A stretch of 64,000 nt of DNA from AC-32 sp963716865. Lineage in GTDB: Bacteria; Actinomycetota; Thermoleophilia; Gaiellales; Gaiellaceae. A program made the translations under genes and the position numbers. The notes beneath the pieces were generated by a model. The model worked only from the letters and a program-made list of their open reading frames with translations, searched no databases and had not been told where the DNA came from. The stretch lies in contig CAVQUF010000002.1 in the NCBI GenBank assembly GCA_963716865.1, positions 62,001 to 126,000 of the forward strand, given 5' to 3'. Within the stretch, counting starts at the first letter, position 1, and every line of letters begins with the position of its first letter. This document shows positions 15,218 through 22,225 of the stretch, piece after piece.

Positions 15218-15982
15218 ATGATCCGGCTCGGGCGCATCTCCTACGTGAACATGGCGCCGGTCTTCTACCGCCTCGACGCGGAGGTGGACGAGGTGCAGGG
15301 CGTGCCGACCGACCTGAATGCGCGGCTGATCGCGGGCGAGATCGACCTCGCGCCGATCTCCTCGATCGAGTACGCGCGCAACGCCGACCGGCTGCGGCTG
15401 CTTCCACGTATCTGCGTCTCCTCCGAGGGCGCCGTCGACTCGATCCAGCTCGTCGCGCGAAAGCCCCTCGAGCAGGTGCGCACGGTCGCGGTCACCCCCG
15501 AGAGCGCGACCTCGGTCGTCCTGACGAAGGTGCTGCTCCCCGAGGCCGCGCACGTGCCGCTCGGCGAGGAGGCCGACGCGAAGCTGCTGATCGGCGACGC
15601 GGCGCTCAAGAGTGCGTTCGAGGATCCGACTCCGCACTACGACCTGGGCCGCCTCTGGCTCGAGCGGACCGGGCTGCCGATGGTCTTCGCCGTCTGGGCA
15701 TGCGCGGACCCCGGGCCGCCCGGCCTTCTGGAGCTCGAGCAGGCGCTGGTCGAGTCCGTTCGCATGGCGCGCGCCGAGCCCGAGCAGCTCGCGTACGAGT
15801 CGAGCGAGCGCTACGGCTATCCGCCCGGCTTCCTCGCCCGCTACTTCGAGAAGCTGCGCTACCGCTTCGGCCCGCGCGAGCGCGCGGGGCTGCTGACGTT
15901 CCTCGAGCTGGCGCAAGACGTCGGCGAGCTCGACGAGGTCCCAGAGCTCCGCTTCGTTTCCCGCGTCGAAGCCACGGTCTGA
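15218..15982 (+). CDS. mqnA: Chorismate dehydratase (menaquinone futalosine pathway)
   Basis: MqnA converts chorismate to 3-enolpyruvylbenzoate, the first committed step of the futalosine pathway. The 254-residue periplasmic-binding-protein-like fold shows the family's N-terminus RLGRISYVNMAPVFYRL, the GVPTDLNARLIAGEIDLAPISS segment and LGRLWLERTGLPMVFAVW. Start ATG 15218; an in-frame GTG at 15212 would overlap the synthase stop and is equally possible. It is the last gene of the menaquinone block, followed by an accessory region. Confidence 0.9.
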   Translation: MIRLGRISYVNMAPVFYRLDAEVDEVQGVPTDLNARLIAGEIDLAPISSIEYARNADRLRLLPRICVSSEGAVDSIQLVARKPLEQVRTVAVTPESATSVVLTKVLLPEAAHVPLGEEADAKLLIGDAALKSAFEDPTPHYDLGRLWLERTGLPMVFAVWACADPGPPGLLELEQALVESVRMARAEPEQLAYESSERYGYPPGFLARYFEKLRYRFGPRERAGLLTFLELAQDVGELDEVPELRFVSRVEATV

Positions 15983-15989
15983 CCTCAGC

Positions 15990-16024
15990 GGTCAGGCGCC
16001 AAGGACGCTGGCCCAGCCGAGCGG
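15990..16024 (+). repeat. TGACATTCCCG-family repeat, degenerate copy
   Basis: Retains only the second half of the family consensus (GGACGCTGGCCCAGCCGAG). It marks the boundary between the menaquinone block and the first accessory stretch. Confidence 0.4.
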
Positions 16025-16096
16025 ACGACTCGTACACGAGGCTCGCGGCGAAGATCGTCGCGATCAACTTCCAGTCCGGCGACGCGGGGATTCGAT

Positions 16097-16404
16097 CGCC
16101 TCGACTGCCGGCTCGCCCGCTTCGAGCAGACGACCCAGGTGCGGATCGCGCGCGATCTCCTCGCCCGCTGCCGTGCCTTGAGCCGCTCGATCGCCGCAGA
16201 AGCGACGCCCAGCTTGCCCGTCACGCCGGCGTCGGCAGGCAGCGGCGCCACCGGCTCGACCGCGGCGGCAACCGCCAGCTGAACTGCGCATTGCACCGGA
16301 TCGCCGTCACCCAGGGCCGCGTCTACGCACCCGCGCGGGTTTACCTGGAGCGCAAGCAGGGCGAGGGCAAGAGCCGCCGCGAGGCGATCCGCTGCCTGGC
16401 ATAA
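16097..16404 (+). pseudogene. IS110-family transposase remnant
   Basis: Two pieces of an IS110-type transposase sit in different frames. The first (frame starting 16097) reads RLDCRLARFEQTTQVRIARD and LLARCRALSRSIAAE, the linker region upstream of the catalytic core C-half. The second (frame ending TAA 16404) reads AQLARHAGV, then HRLDRGGNRQLNCALHRIAV and YLERKQGEGKSRREAIRCLA, the conserved C-terminal domain. About 50 family residues are missing between them and no N-terminal DEDD domain is visible. It is a decayed fragment. The 430-base gap around it (15983-16412) holds nothing else recognisable except the degenerate repeat at 15990. Confidence 0.75.
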
Positions 16405-16412
16405 CGGATCAT

Positions 16413-16967
16413 CTAGGCCCAGGGGAGGCGGTCCCAGTACGGGGGACGCTCCTGACGTGACGGCTCGAACCGCACGTACACCTGCTCGAAGTCGGAGGTC
16501 TCCTCCTCCACGCTCGCCCCGTAACGCGCCGCGAGCTCAGACACCGGGTAGTGCAGTTGTTCGTCCTCCAACCGTGCACCGGCCATCAGAATCACGCACG
16601 GCCCGTCGCCTGCGCCCACGAAGATGTGCTCGGTCCCGGCGGGACTGTGGAAGAAGTCCCACGGCCGAAGGAGCCGCTCCTCACCCTCGACGAGCAGCCT
16701 GCACTCCCCTGAAAGCACGAGGAACGCCTCCTGCTGGTTCTCGGAGTGGTAGAGGCCGTTCGGCTGGCCCGGCTCCAGGACGCGGAGCTTGATGCCGAGC
16801 TGTGGGAAAGAGAACTCCCGGCTTTCGAAACGGCAGTCCGAACCGGGCGGCTTCTTCTCGCTGTTCTCCGCCGTCAACCACTGGGCGTCCTGCACGTTCA
16901 CGACGAACCAGCCGTCGCCAGCCGGTGTGAGGCCTGAGCCGGAGTCCTTGAGCGGCGCCTCGGGCAC
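16413..16967 (-). CDS. Cupin-domain protein
   Basis: 184-residue single-domain cupin. The first conserved motif is GLYHSENQQEAFLVLSGECR with metal-ligand-like His and Glu, and the second is FFHSPAGTEHIFVGAGDGP. Enzymatic role unknown; such stand-alone cupins often bind a small ligand or metal. Start GTG 16967 is preceded by TAGGCT with a 6-base gap, consistent with leaderless transcription. It lies in the accessory stretch and shows no operon partner. Confidence 0.7.
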   Translation of the reverse strand: MPEAPLKDSGSGLTPAGDGWFVVNVQDAQWLTAENSEKKPPGSDCRFESREFSFPQLGIKLRVLEPGQPNGLYHSENQQEAFLVLSGECRLLVEGEERLLRPWDFFHSPAGTEHIFVGAGDGPCVILMAGARLEDEQLHYPVSELAARYGASVEEETSDFEQVYVRFEPSRQERPPYWDRLPWA

Positions 16968-17143
16968 GGCGCGAGCCTACCGGCTCTCTGGCCTGCCGCC
17001 GACTGGGTAGGAAGGATGAAATGGTCCATAACAAACCCGGGCCGGCCACCCTTGCGGGGCGCTGGATCTGCTGCCGATCACATGAGAGGACGCTCGCCCA
17101 CCCGGGAGGTCTCTGGCTCGGTGTGACGGGAGGGTTGCTCGGG

Positions 17144-17149
17144 TAACTT
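17144..17149 (+). promoter_or_regulatory. Candidate -10 box TAACTT
   Basis: TAACTT ends 7 bases before ATG 17157 with no ribosome-binding site between, suggesting a leaderless mRNA for the serine hydrolase. The 189-base gap 16968-17156 holds nothing else I recognise. Confidence 0.45.
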
Positions 17150-17156
17150 CCGGTCG

Positions 17157-18164
17157 ATGTCCATTGGGGAGCTCGACCTCGACGCGATTGCCTCGGAGAC
17201 GGCGTTCTCGGGTGTCGTTCGTGTTGATCTTGGCGACAGGGTCGAGATCGTGAAGGCGTACGGGCTGGCGCACCGCAGCTACGACATTCCGAACGAGGTC
17301 GACACACGCTTTGCGCTGGCGAGCGGAACGAAGGGCCTGACAGCCCTCACCGTGGTCAGCCTCGTAGAAGATGGCACGCTCCAGCTCACGACGACGGCGC
17401 GTTCGGTTCTCGGGAAGGACATCCCGCTCGTGGGCGACGGAGTAACCGTCGAGCACCTACTCACACATCGCTCGGGGATCGGGGATTACCTCGACGAGGA
17501 GGTTGGCCTCGATCTCGATGAGTATCTGATGCCCGTCCCCGTGCACGAGCTCGCGACGACAGAGGACTACCTCGCGGTTCTCGACGGCCACCCACCGAAG
17601 TTCGCGCCCGGTGAGCGCTTTGCCTACTGCAACAGCGGCTACGTCGTGCTCGCGCTCATCGCCGAGCGCGCGACCGGCACTCCCTTCCACGAGCTCGTGC
17701 AGTGCCGCGTCTGCGAGCGCGCGGGGATGGGCGACACCGCGTTCCTGCGCTCGGACGAGCTCCCGGCTCGAACGGCTCGTGGCTACCTCGAGGGCAACGA
17801 CACGTGGAGGACGAACGTCTTCCATCTGCCCGTCCGAGGATCGGGCGACGGAGGCATCTACTCGACCGCCGCTGACATCAGGTCACTATGGACAGCGTTC
17901 TTCGATGGAAGGATCGTGTCGCACGACTGGGTCGCGGAGATGGTTCGCCCTCGCAGCGATGTCTCGTCCAAGTCGAGGAGGTACGGCCTCGGGTTCTGGT
18001 TGCACGCGTCCGCCGACGCCGTGCTACTTACGGGGATGGATGCAGGAGTCTCTTTCAGCTCAATGCACGAGCCGCAATCGAACGTCACGCGCACCGTGAT
18101 CTCGAACACATCTCACGGAACTTGGCCGGTCTCGAGCTACCTCGACGACCGACTTGTGTTCTGA
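17157..18164 (+). CDS. Serine hydrolase, class C beta-lactamase/PBP-like
   Basis: 335 residues with the SxxK catalytic tetrad S56-G-T-K59 and YxN motif Y157-C-N159. HLLTHRSGIGDY is the typical family element between them. No signal peptide is present, so it is probably cytosolic, unlike true beta-lactamases. It may act as an esterase or D-aminopeptidase; the substrate is unknown. It stands alone in the accessory stretch, followed by two degenerate copies of the TGACATTCCCG repeat. Confidence 0.8.
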   Translation: MSIGELDLDAIASETAFSGVVRVDLGDRVEIVKAYGLAHRSYDIPNEVDTRFALASGTKGLTALTVVSLVEDGTLQLTTTARSVLGKDIPLVGDGVTVEHLLTHRSGIGDYLDEEVGLDLDEYLMPVPVHELATTEDYLAVLDGHPPKFAPGERFAYCNSGYVVLALIAERATGTPFHELVQCRVCERAGMGDTAFLRSDELPARTARGYLEGNDTWRTNVFHLPVRGSGDGGIYSTAADIRSLWTAFFDGRIVSHDWVAEMVRPRSDVSSKSRRYGLGFWLHASADAVLLTGMDAGVSFSSMHEPQSNVTRTVISNTSHGTWPVSSYLDDRLVF

Positions 18165-18203
18165 TGCTGTGCGTCCAACGTCGCTGAAGGATGGCCTCCA
18201 GCT

Positions 18204-18230
18204 CAGGGATGTTCCCGCATACTCGGTCAA
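18204..18230 (+). repeat. TGACATTCCCG-family repeat, degenerate copy
   Basis: GGGATGTTCCCGCATACTCG resembles the family core. It lies in the 204-base gap after the serine hydrolase, which otherwise holds only the better copy at 18322. Confidence 0.4.
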
Positions 18231-18321
18231 GCAACATTGCCGCACGCTCGCGCAAGCAAGATCCCTGGTCAGCGGCCCGACCTCCCGGCGGTGCCAGTTG
18301 CCCGACGAGGAAGCGTCGTGT

Positions 18322-18357
18322 CGTCGGGTGACATTCGCGCACGTTGGCCCAGCCGAG
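18322..18357 (+). repeat. TGACATTCCCG-family repeat
   Basis: CGTCGGGTGACATTCGCGCA followed by CGTTGGCCCAGCCGAGG. Bounds the left side of the GNAT gene. Confidence 0.65.
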
Positions 18358-18368
18358 GGGAGTTGGGG

Positions 18369-18857
18369 TCAGGCATCGAGTCGGAGCACGACCTCGTCCG
18401 TTTCCTCGTTGCGCCCGTGAGCGAACTCGCGCCCCTCGCCGACGATAAGGAAACCGCACTTCGTCAACACACGAATCGACGCGGCGTTGTCGCTCGCAGC
18501 GTGAGCGTAAAGCGGACGGGTTGCCTCCAGCTGCAAGAACTCTTGTAGGGCACGCGTGGCAATGCCGCGGCCCCAATCTTCACGGCCGATCCAGTAGGTG
18601 ACCTCGCGGTGACCCTCCAAGTCGAAGCTCGCAATGTGGCCCACGACTCGAGAGTCGATCTCGATGACCCTGTTCGTCGTAGAGCCGTCGCTCCTCAGCC
18701 GCGCCCACCGTCGCTCGAACTTCGTTCGATCATCGGCCTCCGGGGAAGTGAACGCGGCCATCCGGATCGCGTCGTGATCCCTCGAGTGCTCGAACAGCAC
18801 GGCGAGATCACGATCTTCGATCTCGCGAAGGACAAGTTGTCCCGAGCCCTCCCGCAC
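18369..18857 (-). CDS. GNAT family N-acetyltransferase
   Basis: 162-residue acetyltransferase of the RimJ/RimL-like group. It begins LVLREIEDRDLAVLFEHSRD, with the acetyl-CoA site EDWGRGIATRALQEFLQLEA and the C-terminal NAASIRVLTKCGFLIVGEG, all typical. GTG 18857 is preferred: TAGCGT lies 8 bases upstream, and extension to ATG 18929 would only translate the flanking repeat (MGQRAGMSPE). Target unknown. It sits alone between two copies of the TGACATTCCCG repeat, on the strand opposite to the repeats. Confidence 0.8.
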   Translation of the reverse strand: MREGSGQLVLREIEDRDLAVLFEHSRDHDAIRMAAFTSPEADDRTKFERRWARLRSDGSTTNRVIEIDSRVVGHIASFDLEGHREVTYWIGREDWGRGIATRALQEFLQLEATRPLYAHAASDNAASIRVLTKCGFLIVGEGREFAHGRNEETDEVVLRLDA

Positions 18858-18900
18858 CGCCGTTAACGCTAACAGCGGTTTGAGCGTAACTGCCGCAAAC

Positions 18901-18930
18901 TCGGGTGACATTCCCGCACGCTGGCCCACG
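18901..18930 (+). repeat. TGACATTCCCG-family repeat
   Basis: TCGGGTGACATTCCCGCACG followed by CTGGCCCACG; close to consensus. Lies upstream of the GNAT gene. Confidence 0.7.
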
Positions 18931-19000
18931 CAGCCGCGATGTCTCCTCGAGGGCTGAGCCGTCGCCGCTCGCGGTCAACCGGCTCGTAGACAGTTCTCGT

Positions 19001-19015
19001 TAGGCGCAGCGCCTA
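19001..19015. repeat. 15-bp perfect palindrome before the methyltransferase
   Basis: TAGGCGC, A, GCGCCTA. It lies 44 bases before the methyltransferase GTG and may be a regulator site or a small hairpin; function unknown. Confidence 0.4.
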
Positions 19016-19058
19016 CTAGGGTTCAAGCATCGATCAGCGCTACGTCATCGAGGAGGGC

Positions 19059-19832
19059 GTGCAGCACCGGTATGTCGCCAATCGCGACGCGCGCAGGTTC
19101 CTGCCCTTCTTGTTGCCGCACGTGCGGTCCGGCGTGGACGTCCTCGACGTCGGCTGCGGTGTCGGCAGCATCGCCCTCGACCTTGCCCCGACGGTTGCTC
19201 CCGGTCGCATGGTGGGGATCGATGCGGACTCCGGACAGATCGAGGCTGCCCGGACATCTGCAGCCGAGCGCGAGGTCGACAACGCAGAGTTCGTCACCGC
19301 GTCGGTCTACGAGCTTCCGTTCGAGAAGGCGACCTTCGACGTCGTCTACGCGAACGCGGTGCTGATGTACGTCCGCGACCAGGTACTCGCACTCACCGAG
19401 ATGCGCCGCGTCCTACGTCCCGACGGTCTTGCCGCTGTCATCGACGACGACCTCGGAACGGTCGTGATCTCTCCGGATCGTCCCGAGCTCGAGCTCGCCC
19501 CACGCTTGTTCGAACGTGCTGTCGCGCACGAGGGCGGCAACGCTCGCTACTCACGACGCCTGCGCACATTGATGCTCGAGGCAGGATTCGCGCGCACGCA
19601 AGGAGTCGCGCATGCGCCGGAGGTGTACGGAGACCTGGCAGCCACACGCTGGTTCGCCGAGTTCGCGGTCGGCTTGTTCGCGGCTCCGAGCATGGCCGAG
19701 GTGATCGTCGGCGAAAATTGGGCCACCCGCGCGGAGCTCGACGCGACGATCGCCGCGCTTCGAGAGTGGGGCGAGCTCCCTGACGCCTTTGCGTCCTGGC
19801 TGTACTGCGGCGCGCTCGGCTGGATCAGCTGA
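19059..19832 (+). CDS. SAM-dependent methyltransferase (UbiE/class I type)
   Basis: 257 residues. SAM-binding motif VLDVGCGVGSIALDLA (near 28), acidic residue of motif II in MVGIDADSGQIEAA, and EMRRVLRPDGLAAVIDDDLG typical of small-molecule methyltransferases. Substrate unknown. Start GTG 19059 is preceded by GAGGAGG at good spacing, a rare clear ribosome-binding site in this region. It stands alone in the accessory stretch and converges on the lipoprotein gene 25 bases away. Confidence 0.8.
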   Translation: MQHRYVANRDARRFLPFLLPHVRSGVDVLDVGCGVGSIALDLAPTVAPGRMVGIDADSGQIEAARTSAAEREVDNAEFVTASVYELPFEKATFDVVYANAVLMYVRDQVLALTEMRRVLRPDGLAAVIDDDLGTVVISPDRPELELAPRLFERAVAHEGGNARYSRRLRTLMLEAGFARTQGVAHAPEVYGDLAATRWFAEFAVGLFAAPSMAEVIVGENWATRAELDATIAALREWGELPDAFASWLYCGALGWIS

Positions 19833-19857
19833 GCCGCAGTCACACAGGAGGTTCCGA

Positions 19858-20355
19858 TCACGGGACTCCAAGCTCCGCCAGCGGGGTTCCGTCATCACAC
19901 TTGACCGGCCCATTCGTCCGAAGGCGAACGATGTAGTCGCTGACTTCACTCTTTCTGACGACATGGAGAAGGGCACATTCGAGAATCCGGACGCCTCCGC
20001 TCCGTTCTGGTTCGCAAGGCACCGTTGTGGTCAACGCTCCCGAGCCGCTCGTCGTCGTGGCGCACGTATAGCCGTTTTCCAGCCAAGTCTGGGCCGCGAT
20101 CCTGAGCGCACCATCCTCGTAGACCCAACCCTTCTCCTCGAAGCGAGCGCAATACGTGCTCCGTACGTAGCGGCGAGCAGCCACGTTCTGCGTTGTCGCA
20201 TGCTGCAGCAGCCGGTCGACGCAGCGCTTGATCGTGCTCGCCGCCGCCGGCGGCGGGGATGCGGTCGTCGGCGTCTCGGCGCGCCGCCCGCCGTTGCCCG
20301 ATCCACAGCCGCTGACTGTCGCGGCGAGGATCAGTACCGCCAGGTAGAAGCGCAC
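19858..20355 (-). CDS. Putative lipoprotein
   Basis: 165-residue precursor with a lipoprotein signal peptide: short N-terminus RFYLAVLILAATVSGC and lipobox TVSGC, then a low-complexity Gly/Ser/Thr/Pro linker. The mature part contains four further cysteines (RCVDRL, YCARFEE, YTCATT and PCEPE regions) and could be disulfide-bonded. No known domain recognised. GTG 20355 is chosen because the signal peptide starts there; TACAGT lies 7 bases upstream. Longer starts would translate the repeat at 20394. Confidence 0.65.
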   Translation of the reverse strand: MRFYLAVLILAATVSGCGSGNGGRRAETPTTASPPPAAASTIKRCVDRLLQHATTQNVAARRYVRSTYCARFEEKGWVYEDGALRIAAQTWLENGYTCATTTSGSGALTTTVPCEPERSGGVRILECALLHVVRKSEVSDYIVRLRTNGPVKCDDGTPLAELGVP

Positions 20356-20362
20356 GTTCGGA

Positions 20363-20368
20363 ACTGTA
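20363..20368 (-). promoter_or_regulatory. Candidate -10 box TACAGT for the lipoprotein gene
   Basis: On the minus strand TACAGT ends 7 bases before GTG 20355, with no ribosome-binding site; leaderless arrangement. Confidence 0.4.
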
Positions 20369-20393
20369 TGACTATCCGCGTGTTCTGGCCGTT

Positions 20394-20420
20394 TGTCGGG
20401 GGACATTCCCGAGTGCTGAG
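20394..20420 (+). repeat. TGACATTCCCG-family repeat, partial
   Basis: GTCGGGGGACATTCCCGAGT; the second half is diverged. Right-hand copy of the first accessory stretch. Confidence 0.5.
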
Positions 20421-20541
20421 TGTCATCGCAGCCCGCGGTGATCAAGCGATCGCGCTCGTCATCCTTGCGTCGATCGTGATTCCCGTAGCGGCCCTTGCGT
20501 GGCTCTGCTGGTTCTTCTGGAAACACCGTCACGACGACTAG
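20413..20541 (+). CDS. Possible small membrane protein
   Basis: 42 codons from GTG 20413 encode one hydrophobic helix (AIALVILASIVIPVAALAWL) followed by CWFFWKHRHDD. A single-span protein with a basic tail is plausible, like the 51-residue protein at 5412. An ATG at 20368 would add residues translated from the repeat. Evidence is only the hydrophobic pattern. Confidence 0.35.
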   Translation: MLSVIAARGDQAIALVILASIVIPVAALAWLCWFFWKHRHDD

Positions 20542-20562
20542 CGGTGGGGTCTCGATGACCCG

Positions 20563-21183
20563 TCAGGTGTCGGCTGACCCGGACCGATGCAGTCGACGAA
20601 GTCCCGGAACGAGCTGTGGCACTCGCCGGCGGTATCGGGGGTACGCCTCGGGGAAGGTCTCGAGCATGAGGCGTTCCTCCATGTGGATCCTGATCTCGAT
20701 GAACACGAGGCCGACCGGCAGCAACACCAGCCAGCGCCCGAATCCGACCAGGAGGACGGTGCCGAGCAGCATCCCGAGCAGGCCCGTGTAGATCGGATGG
20801 CGCGTGACACCGTACGGCCCGTCGGTACGAAGCTGATGCTCGGCCTTGACCGTGGGCGAAGAGCTCCACATGGTGCCGAGCGCGATGCGTGCCCAAAGCG
20901 TGAAGCCGCTCGAGCAGATCAGAATTGCCAGGCCGAGAACCCGGACCCAGGGTGTCCCGACCGCCAGCGAATGCCAGTCTGATCGGGGGACGACCCTGGC
21001 GATCGCCCACGCGAGTAGTGCCACGACGAAGCCGGCCGACAGGTGCGACCTGAGCTTCGGTCTGGTCTCCGCCCGCGGGCCTCGAGACGCCGTGTACACC
21101 GCCCCAGCGACCCAGGCGAGCACGAGCACTGCCCAGCAGGCAACGCCCACGACCACGAGCGCGTGAACCTGCGAGCTCGTCAT
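20563..21183 (-). CDS. Isoprenylcysteine carboxyl methyltransferase-like (PEMT/ICMT) membrane methyltransferase
   Basis: 206 residues with about four membrane helices and the family's C-terminal catalytic stretch LRTDGPYGVTRHPIYTGLLG, then MEERLMLETFPEAYPRYRRR. This family methylates lipid, prenyl or small hydrophobic substrates using SAM. The physiological substrate is not deducible. It is followed on the same strand after ten bases by the two radical SAM genes in reverse order of transcription (they lie upstream only by genome position), and is probably independent. Confidence 0.8.
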   Translation of the reverse strand: MTSSQVHALVVVGVACWAVLVLAWVAGAVYTASRGPRAETRPKLRSHLSAGFVVALLAWAIARVVPRSDWHSLAVGTPWVRVLGLAILICSSGFTLWARIALGTMWSSSPTVKAEHQLRTDGPYGVTRHPIYTGLLGMLLGTVLLVGFGRWLVLLPVGLVFIEIRIHMEERLMLETFPEAYPRYRRRVPQLVPGLRRLHRSGSADT

Positions 21184-21193
21184 GTCGCGGCTG

Positions 21194-22225
21194 CTATCCC
21201 GCGGTCAGCGAGGCGGGCCGCTCGGCGCGGCGGTACTCGACCTCGTAGCCGAGCCGCCGCGGCACGGCGAGGAGCCCTTCGAGGTCGAGGTCGATGCGCG
21301 CGCCGGCTTTCTGCGTGACCTCGTCCTCGATTGGGAGGTCGAAGTCGTCGGCGCCGTAGTCGAGCGCGCGGAACGCCTCCTCGTTCTGCGTCAGCACCGA
21401 GGTGCGGATGTGCTCGACGTTGTCGAGGAAGATCCGCGAGAGCGCGATGTGCCGCCAGTACTCCTGCGGCGAGATCTCGCGGCCGCCGAAGGCCGTGCCG
21501 TACGGCTTGTATGTCCAGCAGAGGAACGAGAAGAGGCCGCCGACCTCGTCCTGGAAGTCGCGTGTCCGCTGCAGGTGCTCGAGCCGCTCGTCGATCGTCT
21601 CGTCGAAGCCGATCACCATCGTCGCCGTCGTCTTGAGGCCGGCTTCGACGATCGCGCGCTGGGCCTCGAAGTAGTCGGCGACGGTGTACTTCCACTTCGC
21701 GTGCCGCGCGCGGAAGTCCTCGGTGAGGATCTCGCTCCCGCCGCCGGTGATCCAGTGCACGCCCGCGCTGCGCAGCCGGGCCGCGGCCTCGGTGTACGAG
21801 ATCCGGGCGCGGTCGGCGAGGAAGACGAACTCCGCAACCGTGAGCGCGTAGAACTCGACCCGCTCGTCGTACCGCTCGCGCACCGATGCGAAGAGGTCGC
21901 AGTAGTACTCGAGCGGCAGGCGTGGGTTGAAGCCGCCGTTGAAGCCGACGAGGTCACCGCCCACCTCGAGCAGTTCGTCGATCTTCGCGAACACGTCCTC
22001 GCGCGAGAGCACGTAGCCGCCCTCCTGGTTCGGGAGCACGTAAAAGGCGCAGTAGTCGCACTGGGCGACGCAGACGTTCGTGTAGTTGATGATGCGCATG
22101 ACCATGTAGGTCGCATGGTTCGGCTCGTGGTAGCGCGCGCGCACCTCCCGCGCGAGCCGCTTCAGCTCCTCGTCGGACGCCTCGTGCCAGAGCGTCCGCG
22201 CCTCGTCGACGGAGATCCGAGTCAT
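21194..22225 (-). CDS. mqnC: Radical SAM enzyme, MqnC/CofH family (probable dehypoxanthine futalosine cyclase)
   Basis: 343 residues with the canonical radical SAM motif C52-x3-C56-x2-C59 (CVAQCDYC) in the sequence RIINYTNVCVAQCDYCAFY. This, the GGGSEIL motif, GLKTTATMVIGFDETIDERL and the QDEVGGLFSFLCW segment match cyclic dehypoxanthine futalosine synthase and the related CofH/MqnE group. MqnC closes the naphthoquinol ring in the futalosine pathway, consistent with mqnA in this window. CofH or a paralogue is the main alternative. ATG 22225 overlaps the stop of the upstream radical SAM gene, so the two are co-translated. Confidence 0.75.
   Translation of the reverse strand: MTRISVDEARTLWHEASDEELKRLAREVRARYHEPNHATYMVMRIINYTNVCVAQCDYCAFYVLPNQEGGYVLSREDVFAKIDELLEVGGDLVGFNGGFNPRLPLEYYCDLFASVRERYDERVEFYALTVAEFVFLADRARISYTEAAARLRSAGVHWITGGGSEILTEDFRARHAKWKYTVADYFEAQRAIVEAGLKTTATMVIGFDETIDERLEHLQRTRDFQDEVGGLFSFLCWTYKPYGTAFGGREISPQEYWRHIALSRIFLDNVEHIRTSVLTQNEEAFRALDYGADDFDLPIEDEVTQKAGARIDLDLEGLLAVPRRLGYEVEYRRAERPASLTAG

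Noticed and set aside
18858..18929. ATG 18929 as the left GNAT start
   Set aside because: It would translate the flanking repeat. GTG 18857 gives the normal family N-terminus and has a -10-like box at the right distance.
18990..19020. GTTAGGC at 18999-19005, matching the integron attC core GTTRRRY
   Set aside because: No paired RYYYAAC site at a proper distance here, and no such core beside the other repeat copies. The cassette-like layout therefore is not a standard integron array on this evidence, and no integrase is in view.
20356..20532. Longer start for the lipoprotein (20532)
   Set aside because: It would put 59 residues, including repeat-coded ones, before the signal peptide.
21194..22225. 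Calling this gene mqnE
   Set aside because: The sequence around the cluster (NYTNVCVAQCDYCAFY) and the GGGSEIL and QDEVGGLFSF segments fit MqnC/CofH better; MqnE has a different core.
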